The notes beneath the pieces were generated by a model. The model did not search any database. It saw only the letters and a program-made list of their open reading frames with translations, and was not told where the DNA came from. The position numbers were made by a program, and so were the translations under genes. From Actinomycetota bacterium (GTDB lineage Bacteria; Actinomycetota; Actinomycetes; Propionibacteriales; Propionibacteriaceae), in assembly GCA_020161755.1 (NCBI GenBank), contig JAIUOS010000026.1, positions 1-59,958 on the forward strand: 59,958 nucleotides of DNA. Direction: 5' to 3'. This document shows, piece by piece, positions 1 through 7,500 of the stretch (its first letter is position 1; each line of letters begins with the position of its first letter).

Positions 1-905
1 CGGTCTTTCCAGACGGTCATCGCGTAGTCGACGAGCGTGTCGAGGTACGTGCTGAGCGGCGGGCACCGTACGCCCGTGCCGTCGAGCAACTCGAGGGCCG
101 TGTGGCAGTTGTAGAGCGCGAGGTGGTTCACGTAGTTGATGGCGGCGCGCTGGGGCCGCGCGAGCTTCTCGAGGCCTGGCAGGCGCAGCATGAAGTCGGC
201 CGCGCGCGCCGAGACGTTGAAGCGAGGCAGCTTGCGGTTCGACTTCGCGGCGATCAGCTCGTACACGCGACGCGCCGACATGGGGTTGGGGTCGACGAGG
301 TGCACCGTCTTGCCCTTCGCGGCCGGGTTCTGCGCGAGCAGCCAGGTCGCGTCGGTGACGAAGTCGACTGGCACGACGTTGAGGGGCGCCACGCCGTTGC
401 CCGGCAGCGGCAGGGGAATCACCAGCGGCGACATCACCAGCAACATGCCGAGGTAGTAGGGGCCGTCGAAGCGCTCGATCTCTCCCGTGCGCGAGTCGCC
501 CACCACGGTCGAGGGGCGAATGATGGTGATGGGCAGCTCCTCCATCGCGCGCTGCACGAGCTTCTCGGCGAGAAACTTCGTCTCTTCGTACGGGGTGCGA
601 AAGCCCTGACCACAGTCGAGCTCGTCTTCGGCGATGACGCCCACGCGATCGCCCGAGACGTACGTGGTGCTGAAGTGCACCAGCCGCTCGAGGTGCTTCG
701 CGTCTCTGGCCAGCTCGAGCACGTGCCGCGTGCCGTGCACGTTCACCTGATGGGCCGTCTCTCGCGGCATGCCGAGGTACGAGATGGCCGCGAGGTGGAA
801 GACGTGCGTCACCTCGTCGCACAGGCGCTGGTACTCGGGCCCCGACAGGCCAAGGTGAATGTCGACGATGTCGCCCGAGAGAATGTCGATCGGCGCGGGG
901 CCCAG
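1..905 (-). CDS. Partial SDR/NAD-dependent epimerase-like oxidoreductase, cut at both ends
   Basis: The minus strand is open from about 905 to the window edge with no stop. It reads as the later two thirds of an extended short-chain dehydrogenase: VFHLAAIS (end of the nucleotide-binding half), a serine/threonine-rich STTYVSGD segment, the catalytic YxxxK motif in PYEETKFLAEKL, then IIRPSTVVGDSRTG. The glycine-rich NAD(P) motif at the N-terminus is missing because homology stops at the junction near 905, and the C-terminus runs out of the window. The substrate cannot be told. The protein style is closer to deltaproteobacterial or myxobacterial SDRs than to the rest of the window, which is a judgement from memory. 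It is not functional as it stands here. Confidence 0.7.
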   Translation of the reverse strand, partial: MGPAPIDILSGDIVDIHLGLSGPEYQRLCDEVTHVFHLAAISYLGMPRETAHQVNVHGTRHVLELARDAKHLERLVHFSTTYVSGDRVGVIAEDELDCGQGFRTPYEETKFLAEKLVQRAMEELPITIIRPSTVVGDSRTGEIERFDGPYYLGMLLVMSPLVIPLPLPGNGVAPLNVVPVDFVTDATWLLAQNPAAKGKTVHLVDPNPMSARRVYELIAAKSNRKLPRFNVSARAADFMLRLPGLEKLARPQRAAINYVNHLALYNCHTALELLDGTGVRCPPLSTYLDTLVDYAMTVWKD

Positions 906-920
906 CTTCGAGGCTGGCGG
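900..920. other. Sequence junction between SDR fragment and DUF4192 gene
   Basis: Left of here the minus strand encodes an SDR in one frame; right of here it encodes DUF4192 in another. Both proteins are cut mid-domain at the same place. A few bases around GCTTCGAGGC could serve either reading, so the break can be placed only to about 20 bases. Either two DNAs were misassembled or a recombination joined them. Confidence 0.65.
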
Positions 921-1395
921 CCACCTCGGCACGGGTGCGGGTGATCGGCCCGAGGTAGTCGAGGCCGGGCATCTCGTGGACGGCGGGGACGGTGCCGGTG
1001 GCACAGTCGGGGTCGCCGCACAGGCAGCAGTAGATGGCTTCGCCGGTCCTCTGGTCGCCGGTGACGTAGACCGGGGGTCGTACGTCGATCCCGAGGAACG
1101 GGTAGGTGGCTTCGATCCCCTCAACCAGCGGGATCGCGTTGGAGCGCGGCCCGGTGTGGTAGGCGATCACCATCGCGTAGTCGGTCCGCGACCGGATGAG
1201 CGCCTGAGCGACCCCGGCGAGCATCCGCGCGGCGTCGTCGTCGGGGGCGACGATGTCGAGCCGGGCGGTGACGACAAGCCGGGTGCCGCTGATCCCGCAC
1301 ACGACGATGCTGTCGGTCGGGGTGAAGCCGAGCAGGCTGGGAACGAGCGCGAGCAGGTCGGGAACCCGGCTGATTCGGAAGGTGGGAACGGTCAT
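908..1395 (-). pseudogene. DUF4192 family protein, 3'-truncated
   Basis: The start ATG at 1395 follows an AGGGGG ribosome binding site. The first ~160 residues look like actinobacterial DUF4192 (function unknown): FRISRVPDLLALVPSLLGF, then PTDSIVVCGI, and later YHTGPRS. Near base 910 family resemblance ends after RTRAEVAASLE and the frame runs on as arginine/alanine-rich shadow coding opposite the SDR gene. So the gene is broken at the junction rather than ended by its own stop. Its leader is almost identical to that of the ArdC-like gene upstream, suggesting joint regulation. Family call is fairly sure; the exact break point is not. Confidence 0.7.
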
Positions 1396-1401
1396 GGAAC
1401 A

Positions 1402-1528
1402 AACCCCCTAGGGCTAGTGGGGGGTGCTTGTCCCCCCGGGTGGATGGCTCCATTCTCCCTTGCCGGGCTGACATTTCCGGGGTGTTGGTGCCTCTGCGGC
1501 ACCCCGGGAGGGGTGTGCCGCAGAGGCA
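1402..1528 (-). repeat. Leader module copy A (upstream of DUF4192 gene)
   Basis: This 127-base segment is about 97 percent identical (4 mismatches by eye) to 2483-2609 and lies in the same position, directly upstream of the start of a minus-strand gene. It contains, in gene orientation, a strong hairpin (1489-1528, arms of about 17-19 bases around CCCC/GGGG), a short near-palindrome at 1442-1455 (GAATGG-x2-CCATCC type), a G-run/C-run hairpin (about 1418-1438) and the ribosome binding site. Function is inferred: termination of upstream transcripts plus a shared promoter or operator. Confidence 0.75.
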
Positions 1529-1578
1529 GGTGGGCCGGCACCCCGAGGAGCGCCGGCCCGCCTGCCGAGTTGCTGCCC

Positions 1579-2478
1579 TCAGGTGACCCAGCCGAGCAGG
1601 GCGTCGGCCAGGTGGTGCACCGCGGTGGTCACCTGCTCGGCCGTCGCGGTGAGGACGTCGACCTCGGCCCGCTCGGCCCAGCTGGCGATGTAGACGATCT
1701 GCGAGAGGTGCTCACCGAGCCCGAGCATCGCGCCCAGGGCGAACGCGACCGACTCAGCCTCCACCTCGTACCGGCCGCGGTGCGCCCGGTACTCTCCGTG
1801 GTCCTGCTCCATGTGCCCGCAGGCGATGTGCCCGGCCTCGTGGATCAGGGTGAGCGTCTGCTCGAGCACGGCCTGAGGCGCGATCACGACCCGCCGGCCC
1901 TCGTTCGTCGTGTATCCCAGCGCGGCGCTGCCAGTGGGCTCCACGCTCACCCGCCAACCGATCGACGCGAGGTAGTGCGACAGCATCGCGAACACCTGCG
2001 CAGGATCGCCCCCACAGTCGATCGCGGCCGCCGGCGCCGTGGCCGTCTCTGCGCCCTCGATCGGCTCGGTCTGGGCGACGTCGTACACGCGCACTCGCAG
2101 GAAGTCCTGCCAGGTCCGCTCGGTCTCCTCGCCGGTCACCGGGTCGACCTCGGTCCGGCGCCGCGTCCACGGCGCGGAGATCCCGATCCAGTTCTTCGCC
2201 TCCTCGGGGCGCACCTTGCGGCCGCGCTGGATCCACTGCTGCCAGCCCCACACCTCGGTCGCGTCGGGCCGCGCAGCCAACACCAGCAGCGTGTTCCCCA
2301 AGCTCAGCCGGCGCAACGGAACCAGCACCGACAAGAACTGCCGCCAACCGCCTTCGGTCCGCAACTTCTCCAGCTGCGCATCACGCTTCGCGATCAGCTC
2401 GGCGACCTCCGCCCGCCTCTGCTCGGCAGTCTTCGCCGGCCTCCGCGGCCTCTTCAACGTCACGGAACGAGCCATCAT
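1579..2478 (-). CDS. ArdC-like antirestriction protein with zinc-metallopeptidase motif
   Basis: A 299-residue protein. The N-terminal ~130 residues resemble the ArdC N-terminal ssDNA-binding domain (GNTLLVLAARPDATEVWGWQQW, then GRKVRPEEAKNWIGI). The C-terminal half carries HEAGH at about residues 213-217 with a downstream glutamate in AESVAF, the layout of a zincin of the IrrE/ImmA type. ArdC-type proteins are carried by conjugative plasmids and protect incoming single-stranded DNA from restriction. The start at 2478 (ATG ATG) follows AGGGGG at six bases. A start further upstream would run through the conserved leader and is rejected. Role here (protection during transfer) is inferred from family and context. 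Confidence 0.75.
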   Translation of the reverse strand: MMARSVTLKRPRRPAKTAEQRRAEVAELIAKRDAQLEKLRTEGGWRQFLSVLVPLRRLSLGNTLLVLAARPDATEVWGWQQWIQRGRKVRPEEAKNWIGISAPWTRRRTEVDPVTGEETERTWQDFLRVRVYDVAQTEPIEGAETATAPAAAIDCGGDPAQVFAMLSHYLASIGWRVSVEPTGSAALGYTTNEGRRVVIAPQAVLEQTLTLIHEAGHIACGHMEQDHGEYRAHRGRYEVEAESVAFALGAMLGLGEHLSQIVYIASWAERAEVDVLTATAEQVTTAVHHLADALLGWVT

Positions 2479-2482
2479 CAAC

Positions 2483-2609
2483 AACCCCCTGGGGCTAGTG
2501 GGGGGTGCTTGTCCCCCCGGGTGAATGACTCCATTCTCCCTTGCCGGACTGACATTTCCGGGGTGTTGGTGCCTCTGCGGCACCCCGGGAGGGGTGTGCC
2601 GCAGAGGCA
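2483..2609 (-). repeat. Leader module copy B (upstream of ArdC-like gene)
   Basis: Near-identical partner of 1402-1528. The palindrome here is perfect: GAATG-actc-CATTC at 2523-2536. The hairpin at 2570-2609 pairs TGCCTCTGCGGCA with TGCCGCAGAGGCA around CCCC/GGGG, with a two-base bulge. A diverged third version lies upstream of the gene at 3013-3585. Confidence 0.75.
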
Positions 2610-2693
2610 CCGCGGTGAGTTCGAGGCTGCGCCCGTACACCTAGGGGGCGGGAAAGGGGTGAAGGTCACCTCTCTCAGAAGGGGAACGAACCG

Positions 2694-2951
2694 ATGACCG
2701 AGCAGAATCAGAACCACCTCACGGGGCCAGACCGCGCTCTTGTGTGGCTACTGCGCATTGCCACGCGGCTGGGGCGCTTCGCCGCCGGGATGTACTTCCT
2801 CGTGGCTCTTGCCGCCGACGCGCCTCTGGGCAGGTGGCTAGGAGCCGCTGTCGTCGCGGCCTTGCTGGAGCTCGTGGCGCGGAACGCGGACCGAGCTGCC
2901 GATCGCCTTGAGACGACAGTGCCGCGTCGCGCTCTACCCCGACGACGGTAG
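2694..2951 (+). CDS. Small membrane protein of unknown function
   Basis: An 85-residue protein starting at ATG 2694 after AGAAGGGG. A hydrophobic stretch at about residues 26-68 (two short segments, GMYFLVALAADAPL and WLGAAVVAALLELVA) suggests one or two membrane passes, with a basic tail (PRRALPRRR). It stands alone on the plus strand between two minus-strand genes. I recognise no family. The good ribosome binding site supports it; expression is unproven. Confidence 0.5.
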   Translation: MTEQNQNHLTGPDRALVWLLRIATRLGRFAAGMYFLVALAADAPLGRWLGAAVVAALLELVARNADRAADRLETTVPRRALPRRR

Positions 2952-3012
2952 AGACCCGGCCCGGCGTGGCCAGCAACGGGCTCCCCGGCTCGCTGGCCAC
3001 GCCGGGTGCTAC

Positions 3013-3585
3013 CTAGTCTTCCTCAACGTCGTCGATCTCGGGCTCGAACGCCTCCCAGCCCTGGGCGGCCAGCGCCGAGCGGACATCCTCGGCGGTCACC
3101 TGGTCGCAGGCATCCTCGGCGGTCTCGGCGTCCACGTCGACGTAGACGGTCCCGCTGAACCGTGCCCGAATCCGGTACTGGCGGACGCGTCGCGGCAGGC
3201 CCAGGCCCTCCAGGATGTCGTCGAAGTCGGAGCACCACCCTCGGCTGTCGGCCTCGGCGTGGGCGGTCGCCGCGAGGTCCTGCTTCCACGCGTCGTGGTC
3301 GGCGTTGTCGCCGTAGTGGCTGATCGACTCCGCAGCCAGGGCACGCACCAGGAGCAGCTGGGTGGGGTCGCTGGGCGGAGGGTTCCGCACCACGAGCCGG
3401 GAGGCGCTAGAAACGGCCACGACGCCACTGAGCTGGTCGAACAACAGCACCACGTCGCGGTACTGGTTCAGGTACAGGCCGGGCCGCCAACCAGACGAAC
3501 CTAACACCTCGATCTCGGCACCGGCCTCGGGAAGCGTCCCACTCCCCTCGTCCAACAGAACGCCATGCACCGACACAGCAGTCAT
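3013..3585 (-). CDS. Hypothetical acidic protein, plasmid accessory gene
   Basis: A 190-residue acidic protein starting MTAVSVHGVLL at ATG 3585. The N-terminal ~70 residues look like a small beta domain (GSSGWRPGLYLNQYRDVVLLFD). The C-terminus has a ferredoxin-like reading (RIRARFSGTVYVDVDAETAEDACDQVTAEDV) of the kind seen in small DpnD/PcfM-like plasmid proteins, ending in an acidic tail. No catalytic motif is visible. It is preceded by the diverged third leader module, so it probably belongs to the same regulon as the ArdC-like and DUF4192 genes. Function is unknown. Confidence 0.65.
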   Translation of the reverse strand: MTAVSVHGVLLDEGSGTLPEAGAEIEVLGSSGWRPGLYLNQYRDVVLLFDQLSGVVAVSSASRLVVRNPPPSDPTQLLLVRALAAESISHYGDNADHDAWKQDLAATAHAEADSRGWCSDFDDILEGLGLPRRVRQYRIRARFSGTVYVDVDAETAEDACDQVTAEDVRSALAAQGWEAFEPEIDDVEED

Positions 3586-3586
3586 C

Positions 3587-3702
3587 AACAAACACCCCTT
3601 CAAGGGTCGGGCCGGGCATCTGCCCGGCAGGTGGAATGACCCCATCCTCACCAGCCCTGTGGCCTCCGGGACACCCCGGGTGGGGTGTCCCGGAGACCAC
3701 AG
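3587..3702 (-). promoter_or_regulatory. Leader module C (diverged): hairpin plus palindrome
   Basis: It has the same order of elements as copies A and B but mostly different sequence. A long hairpin at 3657-3702 has 21-base arms with one mismatch around GGGT. Then comes GAATGACCCCATCC at 3634-3647, matching the palindrome of the other two leaders, then a smaller GC hairpin and the start codon. Conservation of the GAATG/CATTC element when the hairpin sequence has changed argues that it is a protein-binding site or promoter core. Confidence 0.55.
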
Positions 3703-3778
3703 GGGAAGCCTGCCGGAAGTGGTGTGCATCGGCTCGATACATTGAGCGGAGTTCGGCAGCAGAGGCGCCGATGGTTGG

Positions 3779-4507
3779 TCAGCGGAGGTAGGTGTCGTTG
3801 ATCTCGAGGACCTCGGCGTCCGGGACGCTCGCGCCGAAGTAGTTAGCCTCGAGGTCCTCGGCGAGCCACATGCTGAGCCCTGCTTCACCGCCGGCGAGCC
3901 AGGCTCCCTGGGCGTCCCGGACGGTCTGCGGGTCGTAGGCGCGGCTGAGGTGCCGGCTGCGGGTGTCTGCGGAGACGCGCACACGGAACGCGATCCCGAG
4001 CTGGCCGCCGGCGAACGCCTGCTCCATGGCCTGGGGCGAGTTGGTCAGTACATGGGAGCGGACCTCGCGCCGCAGCTCGTCCTGGTGGGCCATGGTGGGC
4101 CGCGACGTGCCGTTGAGCCACCGGCTGATGGTCCTGCCCGAAACACCGAACGCCCTGCCGGTGGCCTCCCGGTCGATTCGCCCGGCCCTGGTCCGGATCG
4201 CGACAAGCTCGAGCTGGGCCCGGATGTCCCGCTCGGCCGGTATCGGGCCCACGGTGGGGATCATCCGGGATACCGGGCCCCGGTCGGGCCCGCTGTCGAC
4301 CCACTGCGGCCGACGGGCTTCCCGGCGCTCGGCCGCGCGGAGAGCAGCGTCACCCTTGGCCGACGACTGCCCCTGACGCATCCGCCGCACGGTGTCACGG
4401 GAGACGCCGAGCCCACGCGCAACCGCCGAGATCGACGCCGGCTCGTCGCTACGCGCAGAGAACAGCCGGTCGAGCCGGCTGCCGATACTCGACGTATCGT
4501 CTACCAC
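3779..4507 (-). CDS. Tpg-like terminal protein / helix-turn-helix protein
   Basis: A 242-residue protein whose GTG start overlaps the stop of the large gene upstream (GTGGTAG), so translation is coupled. Two helix-turn-helix segments are visible: ISAVARGLGVSRDTVRRM (about 27-44) and ATGRAFGVSGRTISRWL. The C-terminal half has the look of streptomycete Tpg, the protein covalently bound to 5' ends of linear replicons: the HTH is followed by an arginine-rich helix, a beta region (GIAFRVRVSA), then LAEDLEANYF and the acidic end AEVLEINDTYL, matching the Tpg ending of type L-E-Y-F ... LE-DI. In Streptomyces tpg sits just downstream of tap in one operon, as here. Alternative: a plain DNA-binding regulator. 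Tpg-like is my preferred call, from memory of the family. Confidence 0.6.
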   Translation of the reverse strand: MVDDTSSIGSRLDRLFSARSDEPASISAVARGLGVSRDTVRRMRQGQSSAKGDAALRAAERREARRPQWVDSGPDRGPVSRMIPTVGPIPAERDIRAQLELVAIRTRAGRIDREATGRAFGVSGRTISRWLNGTSRPTMAHQDELRREVRSHVLTNSPQAMEQAFAGGQLGIAFRVRVSADTRSRHLSRAYDPQTVRDAQGAWLAGGEAGLSMWLAEDLEANYFGASVPDAEVLEINDTYLR

Positions 4508-7500
4508 CGGTGGCCCCGATCAAGGACGAGCCGGATCTGGGAGACCGGCCGGCGGGCGTTCGCGTTGTCCGCCATCGCCTCGAGCCACTCCCCGATCCGC
4601 ATGTAGCCGGCCGGCTTGAACTTGCCTAGGGCGGGGTTGGTGAGCGAGTCAGATCCCTGACCTGGCCACGCGTCAGCCGGGTCTGTGGTGCGCCCGAGGT
4701 AGGCGATCGCGTCGGTCAACCCGATCGCCACCGGGCTGACCGTGCTGGCGTCGTGGATGCGCTTGACGGCCCTCAGCGTGTTCGCGGTATGGGTCCCGAT
4801 GATCTCCGCCCGCCAGTGCGGCCGGTAGCGCCTGGCGGGCTCCAGCGGGCTGCGGAAGTCCGTCCGCGCCAGGGCGCCGAACCCGTCGGTGTAGATGCCC
4901 TTGAAGATCCGGTTGGCCAACAACGCGGTGGCCGCCGGATCGCCCTGCGCGGCCAGCTGCTCGAGCGTCTCCCCGGCCTGCTTGATGTGGGCCTGCCAGG
5001 ACTTCAACCGCCGCCCACCGACCGGCCAGGTAATCGCCTCAGCGACCCGCACCGTCACCTCGAGCTGCTGCAGGAACGCCATCGCCGCCGCGCTAACCCA
5101 ACCAGAACTGCCGCCCGGCACCGACGCAGGATTCAACACGTCGAACCCGCCCAGGAACGGCAGCGGCTGCTCACCGGCCCCCAGCGCCTCCACCCGATAG
5201 AACCCGGCGACAGCCGGATCCCACTCACACCCCGTCGGGTGATGGATGAACGCCCCGTCGCCCACGAGCGCGTTCCCGGCGCCGGCGAGGAAGCTCTTGC
5301 GCCGGTCGTAGACATGCACGAACCCCTGCGGGTCAGCAGCCTCGATCGCCTCGAGGCTGATCCACGACGGGTTGGCGGCGATGTCGTTGTAGGGCACGTC
5401 CGGGACAGGAACCTTGGGCAGCCCGTCGGCCAGCATGTACTCGATCGAGTTGAGCCCCGTCATTGCCGGGGTCACCGTGTACGGGAACCCGACCGTGCGG
5501 CACAACAACCCGAGCCGGCCGGCAAGCTCGCTGGCCGACGGCTGGTCAGCAAGCAGGGCGTCGTAGCGGCCCGCACCCCACGACACCCCGGTGATCACCA
5601 CCGACTTCGAGCCCTGATGCAGCTTGACCCACGGCTTGTCCTCGGCCCCCGCGATCGTCCAGCCAGCCTCGACCGCCCCCTGGAAGAACTCCGTCTGACG
5701 AGCCGCAGTCAGCGCTGCCGCAGCGTCCTCCATCGACTCGAAAGCCTCCACCGGAAGCCCGAGCCGATCACACAGGTCGACGTCGAGCCAAACCCTGCCG
5801 GGCTCAGGCAAGTGGCGCGCGGTACCCCCGAAGCCGAGCCGCATCGACGACGCCCACTCGGCCAGATCGCCGGCATGCCGAATCGCCGGCAACTCGCTAC
5901 GGGCCCCGTTGGACAACCACGCGGTCGTCGCGTCGAGCACCGCACTATCGGCGGCGAACCGCTCTCCCCTGGCTCGGCCCGCCGCCCGCACCTCGCCACG
6001 ACCCGCGGCGGCAGACCCTTCCACGGCGGGCTTCGGGGCCGGACGGGTCTGACCGGCATCGAACGCCGCAACGCACTCGCCCGCATGCAGCGGCACACCG
6101 TGGCGGGCATGACTGGCCGGCTGGTCACACACCGCACAGCCCGGCCACGGCTTGGCCAAACCGACCCACTCCTCCTCGGCCGGCACCTCACGCTGGGCCA
6201 GCAGTCGTGCCCGCTCCTGAGGGGTCGTGCGCTCCCAGCAGGGCGGGTGGATGACCAGGTCGCCGACGGCCATCGTGCAGCGGACACCGCATACGACGCA
6301 GGTGCCGGCTGTCTCCATCGCTGAGGCCCATCCGACGGTCCCGGCCCGGTCCAACCACCTGATCGGTGCTGTTGCCACCTTGTCTCCTCCCGCCTCGGAG
6401 CCGGAAACGAATTGATCGGCTACGCGCGTGTATAGGTGTTGGTCCGATTCACCCGTTACACCCGTTACACCCCTTGTCAAAGCCGGATCGTCACCCGTTG
6501 CACCACCCGTTACAGCACCCGTTACACCCGTTACAGCACCCGTTACACCGGCGGGGTTGACGGCCTCCGGGTCCGGATTGGGCCCGGAGAAGTCGTCTTC
6601 GAACAGCGGTTCTGTGTCGGGATCGGGCAGGTGCAGCTGGTACATGCGCTTGACCCGCCGCTGCCCGTCCTCGTAGACCGCGACCAGGGACTGGTACTCG
6701 CCGTTGCTGCGCGCCTTCGCCGGCCGGCGAAGGATGCCGCGCTCCTCCAGCTGCTGGCATGCCAAGGAACTGTTGATGTCAGCCTCGGCGACGAACGCCT
6801 TCCACGCCCACGGGAACACCGCCACCCAGCCCGACTCCTCGTCCCGCAACCCCATGAACTGTCGGTCGAACCCGTGCATCGGCACGGCGGAGCCGGGGAA
6901 GTCCTTCGGCTTCTGCAGCGCGATGTACTGCTCGCGGGTCGGCCAGGCGGTCAGGTGGGAGGCCAGCGAATCCTCGACGAGCTCGAGGATTCGGTCGGCC
7001 TCGCTCTTGGGTGGCGCCCAGCTGGCCAGGTAGTCCTCGGCGCAGGCCACCGCGGACTGCGTGAGCATCTGGTCGGTGCCGAGCAGGTCATCGATCATGA
7101 GGGCGCCGGCGATGTGACCGTAAAGGTGGCGGGCGACCAGCTCCACCTCCCCTTCGGGGCAGGACATCAGCTCGTAGGCCTGCAGCAGGTAGCCCCGTGC
7201 CGCGGTGATCGTCACGGTCCCGGCGATCTGCTTGCCCAGGTGACCGTAGGCCTGCTGCACCAGGCCGCTGGGGCGGTGCACGTCGGCATTGAACAGCCGG
7301 AGCCCCTGGGCGGAGTCGACCGAGATCGGCGTCGACAGCTCAACCACGCGCCGCGGGATGCCCTGGCTTGAGCCGGCGTCGATGCCGTCGGTGAGCTTGC
7401 CGTTGCCGGTGGAGAAGAAGATGCCCTTCCACGACCGGGATCGCTTCGGGTCGTAGTTGCGGTCCAGCCGGGTCCGAGAGGTGCCTTCGGCGATCTGGTA

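Noticed and set aside
1-905. Telomere or terminal inverted repeat at the left window edge
   Set aside because: The sequence is coding SDR, not palindrome-rich, and no matching inverted copy is seen at the right edge.
102-944. Long plus-strand frame in the first kilobase
   Set aside because: It lies opposite the SDR gene, has arginine/valine-rich shadow composition and no family resemblance; the minus strand has SDR motifs.
859-2697. 612-codon plus-strand frame
   Set aside because: It covers the opposite strand of DUF4192 and ArdC-like genes, crosses the chimeric junction and has no domain; high-GC shadow coding.
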